The position numbers and the translations under genes are program-made. Source: Bacillus sp. AFS073361 (GTDB taxonomy: Bacteria > Bacillota > Bacilli > Bacillales > Cytobacillaceae). From it: a stretch of 64,000 nt of DNA. The stretch's first letter is position 1. Every line of letters begins with the position of its first letter. Under the pieces are notes generated by a model. That model ran no database searches and was not told the origin of the DNA. It was given only the letters and a program-made list of their open reading frames with translations. The DNA lies in NCBI RefSeq assembly GCF_002567005.1, contig NZ_NUZU01000004.1, forward strand, positions 186,001 to 250,000. The letters are read 5' to 3'. Positions 6,923-15,422 of the stretch are shown here, in pieces.

Positions 6923-7648
6923 ATGAATTTACTTTTTTTACTCGTCTATTTCATCATCATTACAGCGGTTATCGAAATTTACGTTGTTTTATTTCGATTA
7001 ACGGGGCTCAATTTAAAGGTGTCAAGGTTTCAGGTAATTTCGTTAATGACCGGCACGGGCTTTACAACGGAGGAATCGGAGCTTATTTTAGGCCACCCGA
7101 TTCGCCGGAAACTCGCTACATTCCTGATCTTGTTTGGGGCCTTCTCCCTTGCCGTCATTATTTCAACAATCAGTAATTTCCTTTCGGACGACCTACGGAT
7201 GATTCATATTTTTTACATTGCAGGCGGCGTCATGCTTGTTTTTGGCGTATTAAAACTCGCCTGCATTCAAAACCTGTTATCAAAATTATTTCATAGAGAG
7301 ATGAAGCAGCAGATGGAACTCGGCGATTTGCCGATTCGGGACGTGTTTTTAACGGAAAAGAACGATTTTCTGCTCAATCTGCATATCTATACCGACTCTT
7401 TGCTTGTCTATAAAACAATTAACCAGCTGTTTAATGACCAAGAGCGGCCAGAGTTTATCGTGCTTTTTATTAAAAGAGGTCAATCGAAAATACGGTGCAA
7501 TATCTACAACGAAAAATTACAGGAAGGGGATCAGCTGCTTTTATATGGAGATAAAGAGGCCATAAACAAGCTCTTTCAACATGATATTCGAATCATGAAG
7601 AAAAAGCTGAAGAATCAGCAACCACCGACTGCATTTACTGGCGGATGA
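6923..7648 (+). CDS. Membrane protein with C-terminal TrkA-C (RCK_C) domain
   Basis: A 241-residue protein. Hydrophobic segments lie near residues 2-25, 60-80 and 92-112; the C-terminal half (about 130-220) looks like a TrkA-C ligand-binding domain, the module that gates potassium and other ion transporters on nucleotide binding. No pore signature (TVGYG) is seen, so it may be an auxiliary or regulatory membrane protein. The start at 6923 has GAGGTGG 8 nt upstream; a GTG at 6911 overlaps that site. The last codons and the TGA stop fall inside the first unit of a 21-bp repeat array, so the original C-terminus may have been changed by the array. Confidence 0.75.
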   Translation: MNLLFLLVYFIIITAVIEIYVVLFRLTGLNLKVSRFQVISLMTGTGFTTEESELILGHPIRRKLATFLILFGAFSLAVIISTISNFLSDDLRMIHIFYIAGGVMLVFGVLKLACIQNLLSKLFHREMKQQMELGDLPIRDVFLTEKNDFLLNLHIYTDSLLVYKTINQLFNDQERPEFIVLFIKRGQSKIRCNIYNEKLQEGDQLLLYGDKEAINKLFQHDIRIMKKKLKNQQPPTAFTGG

Positions 7649-7819
7649 TGGTCAGTTACTGGCGGATGGCGGTCGATTACTGGCTCATGGCCGCCGTTTA
7701 CTGGCGGAGCGGCCAGTTTCTGGCGCATAACCACCGTTTACTGGCGCATAGCCGCCACTTACTGGCGGATAGCACAAATTTACTGGCGCATAACCACTTT
7801 TTACTGGCGAAGTAGCCAA
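7636..7819. repeat. 21-bp periodic repeat array A (nine units, core TACTGGCG)
   Basis: The core TACTGGCG (variants TTCTGGCG, TACTGGCT) recurs with its central C at 7638, 7659, 7680, 7701, 7720, 7741, 7762, 7783 and 7804. All steps are 21 bp except one of 19. The part after the core is looser (often CATAnCCnCC). The array starts in the last codons of the upstream gene and ends at a terminator between convergent genes. Confidence 0.92.
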
Positions 7820-7826
7820 AACCACT

Positions 7827-7853
7827 AAAAAAGCCTCGAGTCTCGAGGCTTCT
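7827..7853. terminator. Bidirectional intrinsic terminator
   Basis: AGCCTCGAG/CTCGAGGCT stem with a 1-2 nt loop. On the minus strand it is followed by TTTTTTAG, serving the CorC-like gene that stops at 7859; on the plus strand by TTCTTC. Confidence 0.85.
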
Positions 7854-7858
7854 TCACG

Positions 7859-9154
7859 TTAAATCTTTTTCACTTCCACATTCAAAATATGATACCCCTT
7901 ACTGGCAATGGCCTGGAACACGTACCCTTCTGATTCCACTTTACTGCCGATTGGCGCATTAGAGTTTTGCGTCAGGTACCAGCCGCCGATGGTATCAATA
8001 CCCGGGTCGGCTAGGTTGACCCCTAGTAAATCGTTCACGTCCTCAAGTAATAATTTCCCATCAACAACATAATGGTTCTCCTTGATCTTTTGAATCTCGG
8101 CCACTTCATCGGCATCGAACTCATCACGCACTTCGCCAACGATTTCCTCAATAATGTCCTCCACCGTAACCAAACCCGAAGTCCCGCCGAATTCATCCAT
8201 AAGAATGGCCATATGCGTCCGTTCAATTTGCATTTTCACCAGTAAATCATGTATGGGAGTAGTTTCCATCACATGTATCACGGGACTGATAAAGGAACTT
8301 ACCTGCAACTCATCCAGATTATCAGTATGCAACATAAACGACGTTAACAGTGATTTCACGTTAATAATGCCGATTATGTGATCCTTATCCCCATCCATAA
8401 CCGGATAGCGGGTAAAATTTTCATCCCTCACCCTTTTTAAGAACTCATCCACCGTCGCGTCCATCGGCAGGCTGCTTATCTCGGGCCGCGGCACCATAAT
8501 TTCCTTTGCCACTCTCTCATCAAATTCAAAAATATTGTTCACATAGCGTAATTCATTCTGATTGATCTCACCACTTTTATAGCTTTCTGACAAGAGAATT
8601 CGCAGCTCTTCTTCCGAATGAGCTCCTTCGTGTTCCGATGAATGCTTTACGCCAAACATCCCCGTTAGCAGCCGGGCTGAACCATTTAAGAGCCAAATAA
8701 ACGGAAACATGATTTTGTTAAACCCGATAATTGGTACAGCGAAGAAAAGCGTAATCGCCTCAGCTTTTTGAATCGCTACCGTTTTCGGTGCCAATTCCCC
8801 TGCCACTACATGGAAAAAGGTAACCAACACAAAGGCCAAACTAACCGATAAAATATGTGTCACGGATTGATTGAGGTCTAGTGCCGCTAGGAATGGGTGC
8901 AATAGTTTTTCTACGGTCGGTTCACCTAACCAACCCAGGCCCAGCGCGGTCACGGTTATCCCAAGTTGGCAGGCAGATAAATATTCATCCAGGTGGGTGA
9001 CCACCCTTTTCGCCGAAACAGCCCCTTTCTTCCCTTCCGCAATTAACTGATCTATTCTCGATGGACGGACTTTAACCATCGCAAATTCGACCGCAACGAA
9101 AAATCCGGTTAGTGCGATTAATACCGCAATTAAGAGTAAATGGATGATCGTCAA
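7859..9154 (-). CDS. CNNM/CorC-family membrane protein with CBS domains (hemolysin-like)
   Basis: About 431 residues: an N-terminal DUF21 (CNNM) domain with four hydrophobic helices (about 1-170), a pair of CBS domains (about 200-325; [19 protein letters not shown] and [25 protein letters not shown]), and a C-terminal CorC/HlyC domain. The family is linked with magnesium or cobalt efflux and resistance; B. subtilis has several (YhdP, YrkA, YqhB). The start is unclear: TTG at 9154 (GGGAG 11 nt upstream) and GTG at 9166 are the options. A longer TTG start at 9193 would fall in the terminator of the preceding gene and is unlikely. Confidence 0.88.
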   Translation of the reverse strand: MTIIHLLLIAVLIALTGFFVAVEFAMVKVRPSRIDQLIAEGKKGAVSAKRVVTHLDEYLSACQLGITVTALGLGWLGEPTVEKLLHPFLAALDLNQSVTHILSVSLAFVLVTFFHVVAGELAPKTVAIQKAEAITLFFAVPIIGFNKIMFPFIWLLNGSARLLTGMFGVKHSSEHEGAHSEEELRILLSESYKSGEINQNELRYVNNIFEFDERVAKEIMVPRPEISSLPMDATVDEFLKRVRDENFTRYPVMDGDKDHIIGIINVKSLLTSFMLHTDNLDELQVSSFISPVIHVMETTPIHDLLVKMQIERTHMAILMDEFGGTSGLVTVEDIIEEIVGEVRDEFDADEVAEIQKIKENHYVVDGKLLLEDVNDLLGVNLADPGIDTIGGWYLTQNSNAPIGSKVESEGYVFQAIASKGYHILNVEVKKI

Positions 9155-9172
9155 GAGAAGCTTCACTCCCTC

Positions 9173-9214
9173 TCTTTTTTTAAAAAATAACAATCCGAAA
9201 AGTTTCGGATTGTT
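9173..9214 (-). terminator. Intrinsic terminator of the TM-helix protein gene
   Basis: On the minus strand AACAATCCGAAA/TTTCGGATTGTT (one internal mismatch at most) is followed by ATTTTTT, directly after the stop at 9223. It abuts the ribosome-binding site of the next gene, which therefore either depends on read-through or has an unseen promoter. Confidence 0.85.
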
Positions 9215-9222
9215 ATCATCTT

Positions 9223-10728
9223 TTATTCGATTATTTTCTTGTCTAACTTATTATCTAACTTATCAAGATATTTGCTGGCGAATTCCTTTCCTCCGAGACC
9301 AAATGCCAGTCCAAATGCTAAGGCTGCTCCCCCTAAGACGAGAATAAAGGCAGCATTAACAATCGAATGGGCAACTCCAAGCTGGTCTAATGCCATAAAG
9401 ACGGTGATCGCGAAGACCGCATATTTCCCTACAGCGGCTAGTGTCCGGGAGTAGCTGTTCTTTAACACATTTTGTAAAATACGCTCGACTAAGTGACCTA
9501 CATACAAACCAATTCCTAAAATCACAAGTGCAGCCAGTAACATCGGTAAATAGGCAATCACGCCTGTTGCTAGAGTGACTAAGAACTCTAGGTGAACAAT
9601 TTGTAATGCTTCCACTGTAAATAATAGGACAATTACAATTTTTGCAATCATACCAACGATTTGTGAAAGATTATACTTGGATTGCTCTGGATTTAACGAC
9701 CCAATCCCCATATGGTGAAAGATGTTGTTAAATCGTAATCGCCACAGCATTTGCGACACCAATTTTTCAACCCATCTACCAAGCCATAAGCCCGCTAAGA
9801 TTAAGATGACAGCGACGGCGATGTTTGGAATGAGCGCGAGCACATGATGAAGCATCGAAATGGCTGGGTCAGAAATTCCTTTTAGATCAAGCTTTTCTAG
9901 CGCTGTAATAATCGTAGGAATTAAGATTAAGATAAACGCAATGTTCCCAATCATACTCGAAAGACTGGTTCCCTCTCCTGCCGTGTTTAGACCGAAACGT
10001 TGACCAAGCCGCTCCGTACCGACGCTGCTTAAAAAGTTTGTTAGAATATCGCGGACCATTTTTGCAATCAGCCAGCCGACAAACACAATCAGGGCCGCAG
10101 CAAATAACTTAGGGATAAAGGTTAGCAAGGTTGATAGGGTGTTAGCGAAAGGTTCTGATACGCCTTCTATTTGCAGTGCATCCAATACCCCCGGTAAAAA
10201 TAGTAAGAACACAAAGTAGAAAAGCACTTTGCCGATACTGTTAACCTTACGTACGGCCTCCGCTTCATTAGTTGCCATCTTCCATTTTACTAAGAGACGT
10301 TCTCCATGAATCATGGCTGTCCCTTTTTTAAACAAGAGGCGCAGCAGCGAGGCAACTCCCCATGCAAGCAATAAAATCAGGGCCGCTTTTAGAACATTAG
10401 GAACCGCGGCCGTAATCGTCGATAACATTTCCACAAGAGGTGTGGCAATGAAGCTTAAGTTCAGCATATTGAAAAAGATAATCCAGACAAACACGAGTAA
10501 AATATAATACACGATTTTTCCGATTATCACTTCAGATGAGTATTTACTCTTTCCTAGGTTGGAAAACAGCCGGTCATCAAAGCTCGTTTTCTTTAAAAGG
10601 GACTCTACACCTTTTCCAATAAACTTTGCGATGAGCCAGCCAACCAATAATACCAATAGAGCAAACAGCAAGGTTGGCAGCTGTTGAAAATATGAGTACC
10701 AGCCATTCATCATGTGATCCATCTCCAT
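9223..10728 (-). CDS. Polytopic membrane protein with repeated TM-helix motifs (mechanosensitive-channel related)
   Basis: A 501-residue, very hydrophobic protein built from about five repeated blocks. Each is a membrane helix followed by an amphipathic stretch of the type [22 protein letters not shown]; the blocks start near residues 15, 75, 185, 290 and 370, and the C-terminus is glycine/alanine-rich ([20 protein letters not shown]), as in the TM_helix family related to MscS channels. It probably responds to osmotic or envelope stress. AAAGGAG stands 9 nt before the ATG. A sigma-B-like promoter upstream fits a stress role. No ion specificity can be read. Confidence 0.8.
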   Translation of the reverse strand: MEMDHMMNGWYSYFQQLPTLLFALLVLLVGWLIAKFIGKGVESLLKKTSFDDRLFSNLGKSKYSSEVIIGKIVYYILLVFVWIIFFNMLNLSFIATPLVEMLSTITAAVPNVLKAALILLLAWGVASLLRLLFKKGTAMIHGERLLVKWKMATNEAEAVRKVNSIGKVLFYFVFLLFLPGVLDALQIEGVSEPFANTLSTLLTFIPKLFAAALIVFVGWLIAKMVRDILTNFLSSVGTERLGQRFGLNTAGEGTSLSSMIGNIAFILILIPTIITALEKLDLKGISDPAISMLHHVLALIPNIAVAVILILAGLWLGRWVEKLVSQMLWRLRFNNIFHHMGIGSLNPEQSKYNLSQIVGMIAKIVIVLLFTVEALQIVHLEFLVTLATGVIAYLPMLLAALVILGIGLYVGHLVERILQNVLKNSYSRTLAAVGKYAVFAITVFMALDQLGVAHSIVNAAFILVLGGAALAFGLAFGLGGKEFASKYLDKLDNKLDKKIIE

Positions 10729-10774
10729 CCTATCAAACTCCTTTTCGTGATTTTTCAGTTTTTCTATAGGATAT

Positions 10775-10799
10775 ATAACCTGTATTTTTGAATCGAAAC
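10775..10799 (-). promoter_or_regulatory. Likely sigma-B promoter of the TM-helix protein gene
   Basis: GTTTCG and GGTTAT with a 13-bp spacer on the minus strand, about 47 bp upstream of the ATG. One mismatch to the consensus -10. Confidence 0.55.
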
Positions 10800-10881
10800 C
10801 TAGTTTTTAAAAATAATATTTTTTCAAAAAAAGCATTTAATAGTAGGAACACAACGGAAGGCCCTCTTAGGAAAAAATGAG

Positions 10882-10906
10882 GTTTCAAGTCCTTATCAGC
10901 GGGAAT
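10882..10906 (+). promoter_or_regulatory. Sigma-B promoter of the lipoprotein-csbD-glycine-zipper operon
   Basis: GTTTCA and GGGAAT separated by 13 bp, 63 bp upstream of the ATG at 10969. It heads a three-gene operon that includes csbD, a known sigma-B target in B. subtilis. Confidence 0.75.
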
Positions 10907-10968
10907 ATAACCAATATGCAAGGCAGACTTGCACTTCTAAACAGTTCAATTAGAAGGAGGAGCTACCA

Positions 10969-11274
10969 ATGCAAATGAATTGGAAGAAACGATTACTAGT
11001 TGGCGGATTGGCTGTATCGCTGACATTCGGCGGGTTAGCTGGATGTGGCGATGGGGTCGACCAGGATAACGGGATCAGTGATGGACAACAAAAAGATGCA
11101 GTAGACACTGATACGAAAAAGGAAGCCAACGCAACAATGGACGATGCAAAGCAGAATATTGAAGAAGCAGTGAATAATGTGGAGGAAAAATTAAAAGAGG
11201 ACGGTGTTGGTGATGGAGTAGATCAAGATAATGGCGTTAGCGATGGCGAAAAGAAAGATGAATTAGATAACTAA
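10969..11274 (+). CDS. Small acidic lipoprotein of unknown function
   Basis: A 101-residue protein with a type II signal peptide: basic N-terminus MQMNWKKR, hydrophobic core, and lipobox LAGC with the lipidated cysteine at residue 26. The mature part is acidic and contains the element DGVDQDNG-SDG twice, at its start and end, flanking a helical Glu/Lys segment. It looks like an internal duplication; Asp/Asn-rich loops of this kind can bind calcium, but that is only a guess. AAGGAGG stands 8 nt before the ATG. First gene of a sigma-B-type operon with csbD. Confidence 0.8.
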   Translation: MQMNWKKRLLVGGLAVSLTFGGLAGCGDGVDQDNGISDGQQKDAVDTDTKKEANATMDDAKQNIEEAVNNVEEKLKEDGVGDGVDQDNGVSDGEKKDELDN

Positions 11275-11293
11275 TATTAGGAGGCTAAATAAT

Positions 11294-11464
11294 ATGAATA
11301 AAGATAAATTTTCAGGCAGTATTGACCAAGTGAAAGGTGAAGCGAAAGAGCAATGGGGCCGCTTAACAGATGATGATTCAAAGGTGGTAGAAGGAAAAGT
11401 CGATAAAGCCAAAGGTAAAGTAAAAGAAGGCGTAGGCGAAGTGAAAGATAAACTATCAAAATAG
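11294..11464 (+). CDS. csbD: CsbD-family general stress protein
   Basis: A 56-residue protein too short for many gene finders. It has the CsbD pattern: SGSIDQVKGEAKEQWGRLTD near the start and then KVDKAKGKVKEGVGEVKDKL, a Lys/Glu/Gly-rich helical protein. B. subtilis csbD is controlled by sigma-B; its molecular role is unknown. TAGGAGG stands 9 nt before the ATG. It lies between the lipoprotein and the glycine-zipper protein, all in one direction without terminators, under the sigma-B promoter at 10882. Confidence 0.88.
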   Translation: MNKDKFSGSIDQVKGEAKEQWGRLTDDDSKVVEGKVDKAKGKVKEGVGEVKDKLSK

Positions 11465-11501
11465 CATTTATCCAACCTATTAAATTAGAGGAGGAGAAAA
11501 A

Positions 11502-12062
11502 ATGGACAAGCATGGGAAGAATATTGTAGGTGTGTATCAATCGGAACAAGAGGCGATTGCCGCCATAGAGGACCTGATAAAATGGGGATACGATAAGTCG
11601 GAAATCAGTGTAATCGGTAAGGATCATAATCATTTGGATACCATCACAGAAGAAACAGGCACTGCTGTTGAAGATACGGCTGCGACTGGCGCGCTAACAG
11701 GTGGTGCAATCGGTGGTGCAACCGGATTATTAGCAGGACTTGGCGCTCTGGCCATCCCAGGTATTGGCCCGATTGTCGCCGCAGGTCCTATCGCGTCAAG
11801 CATCTTGGGTGCTATAACAGGAGCTGGTGTAGGCGGACTAGCAGGCGCACTCATCGGCCTTGGAATTCCAGACGATGACGCCAAATATTATCAAGAGTCG
11901 GTTGAAGAAGGAAAAATTCTCGTCCTGGTTAATAAACGAGATCACTCTGATAAGGATATGGTGCAAGAGGCTCCAATAGATGTGGAACCAACACCTGATA
12001 AAGAAGAATCACGATATGACACCATTCGAGATCGAAATCCAGCCTTGAATACCAAGTTCTAA
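11502..12062 (+). CDS. General stress protein with glycine-zipper segment (YflT/GSP17M type)
   Basis: A 186-residue protein. The N-terminal part (VGVYQSEQEAIAAIEDLIKWGYDKSEISVIGKD) resembles the general-stress-protein 17M/YflT domain. Residues about 60-120 form a glycine/alanine-rich hydrophobic stretch (TGGAIGGATGLLAGLGALAI and GAITGAGVGGLAGALIGLGI), a double glycine zipper likely to insert into or associate with the membrane. The segment after it (DDDAKYYQESVEEGKILVLV) is typical of the family. Last gene of the sigma-B-type operon; GAGGAG precedes the ATG and a terminator follows. Confidence 0.82.
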   Translation: MDKHGKNIVGVYQSEQEAIAAIEDLIKWGYDKSEISVIGKDHNHLDTITEETGTAVEDTAATGALTGGAIGGATGLLAGLGALAIPGIGPIVAAGPIASSILGAITGAGVGGLAGALIGLGIPDDDAKYYQESVEEGKILVLVNKRDHSDKDMVQEAPIDVEPTPDKEESRYDTIRDRNPALNTKF

Positions 12063-12067
12063 TACAC

Positions 12068-12104
12068 AAGCTGCAGCAACGATTATGTTGTTTGCAGCTT
12101 TTTG
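12068..12104 (+). terminator. Intrinsic terminator of the stress operon
   Basis: AAGCTGCAGCAAC/GTTGTTTGCAGCTT stem with a short loop, followed by TTTTG. Confidence 0.85.
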
Positions 12105-12147
12105 GCATTAGTGGGTACTGCAATCTAGGGTTTTCCAATTTATATCC

Positions 12148-12271
12148 AGCAAATGTCGTAAGTTTCGCAAAATGTGTCATAAGTGTCCAGAAATAGGTTA
12201 TTAGTTCTCAAAATGATGTAATAAGTCTCCCAAAATATGTGATAAATTCTCAAAATGATGTAATAAGCACC
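12148..12271. repeat. 21-bp periodic repeat array C (six units)
   Basis: On the minus strand the core ACTTATTACATCATTTTG (variants ATTTATCACATATTTTG, ACTAATAACCTATTTCTG) recurs. Read on the plus strand, the T of TAAG/TTAG/TAAA falls at 12159, 12180, 12201, 12222, 12243 and 12264, an exact 21-bp period. It lies between the terminators of the stress operon and of nuoN, which converge. Confidence 0.9.
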
Positions 12272-12284
12272 TTTTAAAAGCCAA

Positions 12285-12320
12285 TAAAAAAAGGAGAGGC
12301 TCCCCCAGCCTCTCCTTTTT
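12285..12320. terminator. Bidirectional intrinsic terminator
   Basis: AAAAAAGGAGAGGCT/AGCCTCTCCTTTTT stem with a CCCCC loop, A and T tracts on both sides. Confidence 0.85.
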
Positions 12321-12347
12321 CATGTATGAATACCCCTTTAATTTAAC

Positions 12348-12371
12348 AGGATGCTTCCCCCAAAGCATCCT
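12348..12371 (-). terminator. Hairpin downstream of nuoN
   Basis: AGGATGCTT/AAGCATCCT stem just after the nuoN stop on the minus strand. The T-tract after it is weak, so it may act together with the terminator at 12285. Confidence 0.55.
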
Positions 12372-12392
12372 GCTTTTCCGACCGCACCTAAC

Positions 12393-13907
12393 CTAACTGA
12401 AAAAGTCCGATAGGTTATTCAGGTTATTTTGCATAAAGTCTAACGCAAAATTCGGCATTACACCAAATAATATGGAACCGACAACTGCAACCACCAACAC
12501 GATTAAAATCCCCGCTGGAATCTTAAACTTGCTGTCGTCACTCGCCGGACGGAAAAACATTTGTGTCATCACACCAAAGTAATAGAAGTACGAAACCACC
12601 GTCGTCGCAATCATCACTGAAGCGAGCACATAATGTGGTGTCTGACCAGCAAATGCGCCGATAAAAATGTTTAATTTTCCAATGAACCCGGCTGTGCCCG
12701 GGAAACCTGCCAGCGATACAAGCAAGATCCCCATAACGACCGCAAGCACAGGTGAACGGCGGTACAAGCCAGCAAAATCAGCAATCTTCGCTGAACCTGA
12801 TTTTTCGGTAACGACCTGGATGATGGCAAACGCACCCATGTTCATGAGTAAGTAAGCGAGCAGATAAAACCAAATCGAGTAAAAGATGTTCGAGTTCAGT
12901 GTAGTTAGTGCCACGAGAATGTAACCGGCATGTGCGATACTAGAATACGCAAACATCCGTTTAATGTTCGACTGCTTCAATGCCACGACGTTCCCGATAA
13001 TCATCGTTACTCCAGCGATCAAGGCCAAGTAATCCTGCATTTGAATCAGGATTGGCTTTTCTGGACCTTCGACCGATGCAGCGGCGAGAAAGACGGTTAA
13101 TAAAATCCGAAGTACAATCACAAAACCAGCTGTTTTTGAAACAACACTTAGAAATGCCGTCACCGGTGTTGGCGCACCCTGGTAGACGTCAGGTGCCCAC
13201 ATATGGAATGGAGCTGCCCCCAATTTAAACGCTAACCCCACAAGTACCATTAAAAATGCCAATGTTAACAGGTAAGCCTGTTGGCCATCTGACACCTGCG
13301 TCAAGGTAGTGGCAATCTTCACTAAGTTGGTTGAGCCGGTTAATCCATAGATATAGCTCATCCCAAACAACGTGATCGCTGTGGAAATTCCGCCATTGAT
13401 GACGTATTTCATCGCAGATTCGTTCGACTCTAAATGATACTTGCGTATCCCCGCTAAAATATAAGAAGAAACAGTTAACAATTCCAAGCCGATGAACAGC
13501 GTAATTAAATCGCCGCTCGATGTCATAATCATGCCGCCGAGCAAGGCAGATAAGAACAAATAATAAAACTCGCCGCGATATTCCTCTAAACCATCCTTCG
13601 CTGGGTAGCTGACGGCCAAAAGCATTACCAGACCTGCCCCTACTAGCAGTAATAATTTAAAGCCCATCGCAAAACTATCTAAGCGGAACGAATCGTCCAA
13701 AATCGACCTCACAGGTCCGCCCACTAAACTAAGCACGGACACGGTTGCAGCGATAATCGCAACAATTCCGATCCAGCCGAGAACTCTTCGGTCTTGATTT
13801 TTCGGCATAAATAAATCTAAAAGTGTAAGAAGTGCGGATACACCAAGGATGATGAACTCTGGTGTCATGGCACTCCAATGAAATTGCTGCAAGGTATCAA
13901 GACTCAT
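12393..13907 (-). CDS. nuoN: NADH-quinone oxidoreductase (complex I) subunit N
   Basis: A 504-residue polytopic protein of the antiporter-like family with about 14 membrane helices. Conserved charged residues of the proton channel are visible: a Glu in LFIGLELLTVSSYIL, a Lys in AFKLGAAPFHMWAPDVYQGAP and a Lys in SNIKRMFAYSSIAHAGYILV. It is one of the three proton-pumping modules in the membrane arm. Last gene of the operon; the start has GGAGGGTGATG upstream, and 6 bp separate it from nuoM. Normal length. Confidence 0.96.
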   Translation of the reverse strand: MSLDTLQQFHWSAMTPEFIILGVSALLTLLDLFMPKNQDRRVLGWIGIVAIIAATVSVLSLVGGPVRSILDDSFRLDSFAMGFKLLLLVGAGLVMLLAVSYPAKDGLEEYRGEFYYLFLSALLGGMIMTSSGDLITLFIGLELLTVSSYILAGIRKYHLESNESAMKYVINGGISTAITLFGMSYIYGLTGSTNLVKIATTLTQVSDGQQAYLLTLAFLMVLVGLAFKLGAAPFHMWAPDVYQGAPTPVTAFLSVVSKTAGFVIVLRILLTVFLAAASVEGPEKPILIQMQDYLALIAGVTMIIGNVVALKQSNIKRMFAYSSIAHAGYILVALTTLNSNIFYSIWFYLLAYLLMNMGAFAIIQVVTEKSGSAKIADFAGLYRRSPVLAVVMGILLVSLAGFPGTAGFIGKLNIFIGAFAGQTPHYVLASVMIATTVVSYFYYFGVMTQMFFRPASDDSKFKIPAGILIVLVVAVVGSILFGVMPNFALDFMQNNLNNLSDFFS

Positions 13908-13913
13908 CCTTCA

Positions 13914-15422
13914 TCACCCTCCTATCCCTAGCATGATGGTTTCAAGTGTAGTTTTTAATGGCGCGCTTAGGACACTTGGGTAAACACCAATTACTACGAT
14001 TAACAGCATAAGTACCAGCACAGGCACGAATTCGACGCCTTTCAAATCAAGGATGCCTGTAAATTCACGGTGCGCCTTGCCGTATGTGATTCCTAAAACC
14101 GCGCGAAGCAAGTAAGCCGCCGTCATAATAATGCCGAGCGTACCTACCGCTGCAATCACCGGCATTTCTTTGAATAGACCGAGGAAGGCCATAAACTCAC
14201 TGATAAATCCAGACATCCCTGGCAAGCCAAGCGACGCCATCCCGCCAGCCAACAAGAAGCCAGCTGCAATCGGCATGCCCTTCGCCATTCCGCCGAGATT
14301 TTCGATAAGTGACGTATCGGTGCGTTCGTACAGGACGCCGACCAAGAAGAATAACAGCGCGGAAATCAATCCGTGCGAAATCACTTGGAAAATCGCCCCT
14401 TGAATCCCGGCCTCATTCATGGCAGCCAGTCCGATTAGCACAATTCCCATATGGGAAATCGATGAATAAGCTAAAACCATTTTAAAATCTGTTTGAATGA
14501 ACGCTAGATACGCCCCGTAGAGAAGATTAATCACTCCTAGGATGGCAATCAGCGTCGCAAGAGTCCCGAATTGCCCGGGAAAAATGCCCATTCCAAAACG
14601 AATTAATCCGTACGCACCTATTTTCAAAAGAATCCCTGAGTGAATCATAACCACGGATGGCGGTGCTTGAACGTGGACTTTTAACATCCAGCTGTGTAAT
14701 GGGAATATCGGCAATTTGACGCCAAACGCTAGCAAGAAGCCAATGAATAAGCCCATTTTCAGATCGCTAGAAAGCGGTGCTTTTGGATTCGCCATTAATT
14801 CGGTTAAATAGTTAATATTGGTTGATCCTGTTTTTGCAAAAAGAATCATAATCACAATTAATAGAATCGCAGAACCTAGTCCATTATAAATTAAGAAACT
14901 GTAGGCTGCTTTTTCTTTTTCAAAATAACCCCATTTTCCGATTAAGAAGAAGGTCGGAATGAGCGTGATTTCAAAGAAGATGAAGAACAGAATTAAGTTT
15001 TCGGCCGTAAACACGCCAAGCATTCCTATCTCTAGGAGCAGGAACAGCATAAAATAGCCCTTCCATTCTTTCTTCACAAACTTTGCTGCGGCAATCGCCG
15101 ATAGCGTCGCAACTACCGCTGTCAGGACAACGAGCAGAAGCTGAAAACCGCTTAAGCCAAGTTCATAGTAAACGGAAAAATATGGTTCAGGTGCATTGAT
15201 CCCATGGAATTGGATCCATTTGGCTGTAACCGCAAAGTCGGCTAGATCCTTACCAAATTGAAAATGAAGGTAAGCAGCCAGGGCAAGCAGCAAGGCCGGC
15301 AAGGTCCCTAGAAAGCCGACCGCTTTGATTGGTTTTTCTGCCGTTTTCGGCATAAACGCTAAAAGCACGATACCTAGTAAAGGGGAGAATACTAGGAGTG
15401 AAAGAACAGATGTTAAATTCAT
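13914..15422 (-). CDS. nuoM: NADH-quinone oxidoreductase subunit M
   Basis: A 502-residue antiporter-like membrane subunit. Conserved features: Glu in FFIFFEITLIPTFFLIGKWG, Lys in GVKLPIFPLHSWMLKVHVQAP and Lys in FKMVLAYSSISHMGIVLIG. It forms the second proton-translocating module. The ATG overlaps the nuoL stop codon (ATGA), implying coupled translation. Length and hydropathy are ordinary for the family. Confidence 0.96.
   Translation of the reverse strand: MNLTSVLSLLVFSPLLGIVLLAFMPKTAEKPIKAVGFLGTLPALLLALAAYLHFQFGKDLADFAVTAKWIQFHGINAPEPYFSVYYELGLSGFQLLLVVLTAVVATLSAIAAAKFVKKEWKGYFMLFLLLEIGMLGVFTAENLILFFIFFEITLIPTFFLIGKWGYFEKEKAAYSFLIYNGLGSAILLIVIMILFAKTGSTNINYLTELMANPKAPLSSDLKMGLFIGFLLAFGVKLPIFPLHSWMLKVHVQAPPSVVMIHSGILLKIGAYGLIRFGMGIFPGQFGTLATLIAILGVINLLYGAYLAFIQTDFKMVLAYSSISHMGIVLIGLAAMNEAGIQGAIFQVISHGLISALLFFLVGVLYERTDTSLIENLGGMAKGMPIAAGFLLAGGMASLGLPGMSGFISEFMAFLGLFKEMPVIAAVGTLGIIMTAAYLLRAVLGITYGKAHREFTGILDLKGVEFVPVLVLMLLIVVIGVYPSVLSAPLKTTLETIMLGIGG

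Noticed and set aside
7636..7819. CRISPR array
   Set aside because: Repeats are only about 8-12 bp conserved, the period is 21 bp, there are no unique spacers of normal length and no cas genes anywhere in the window.
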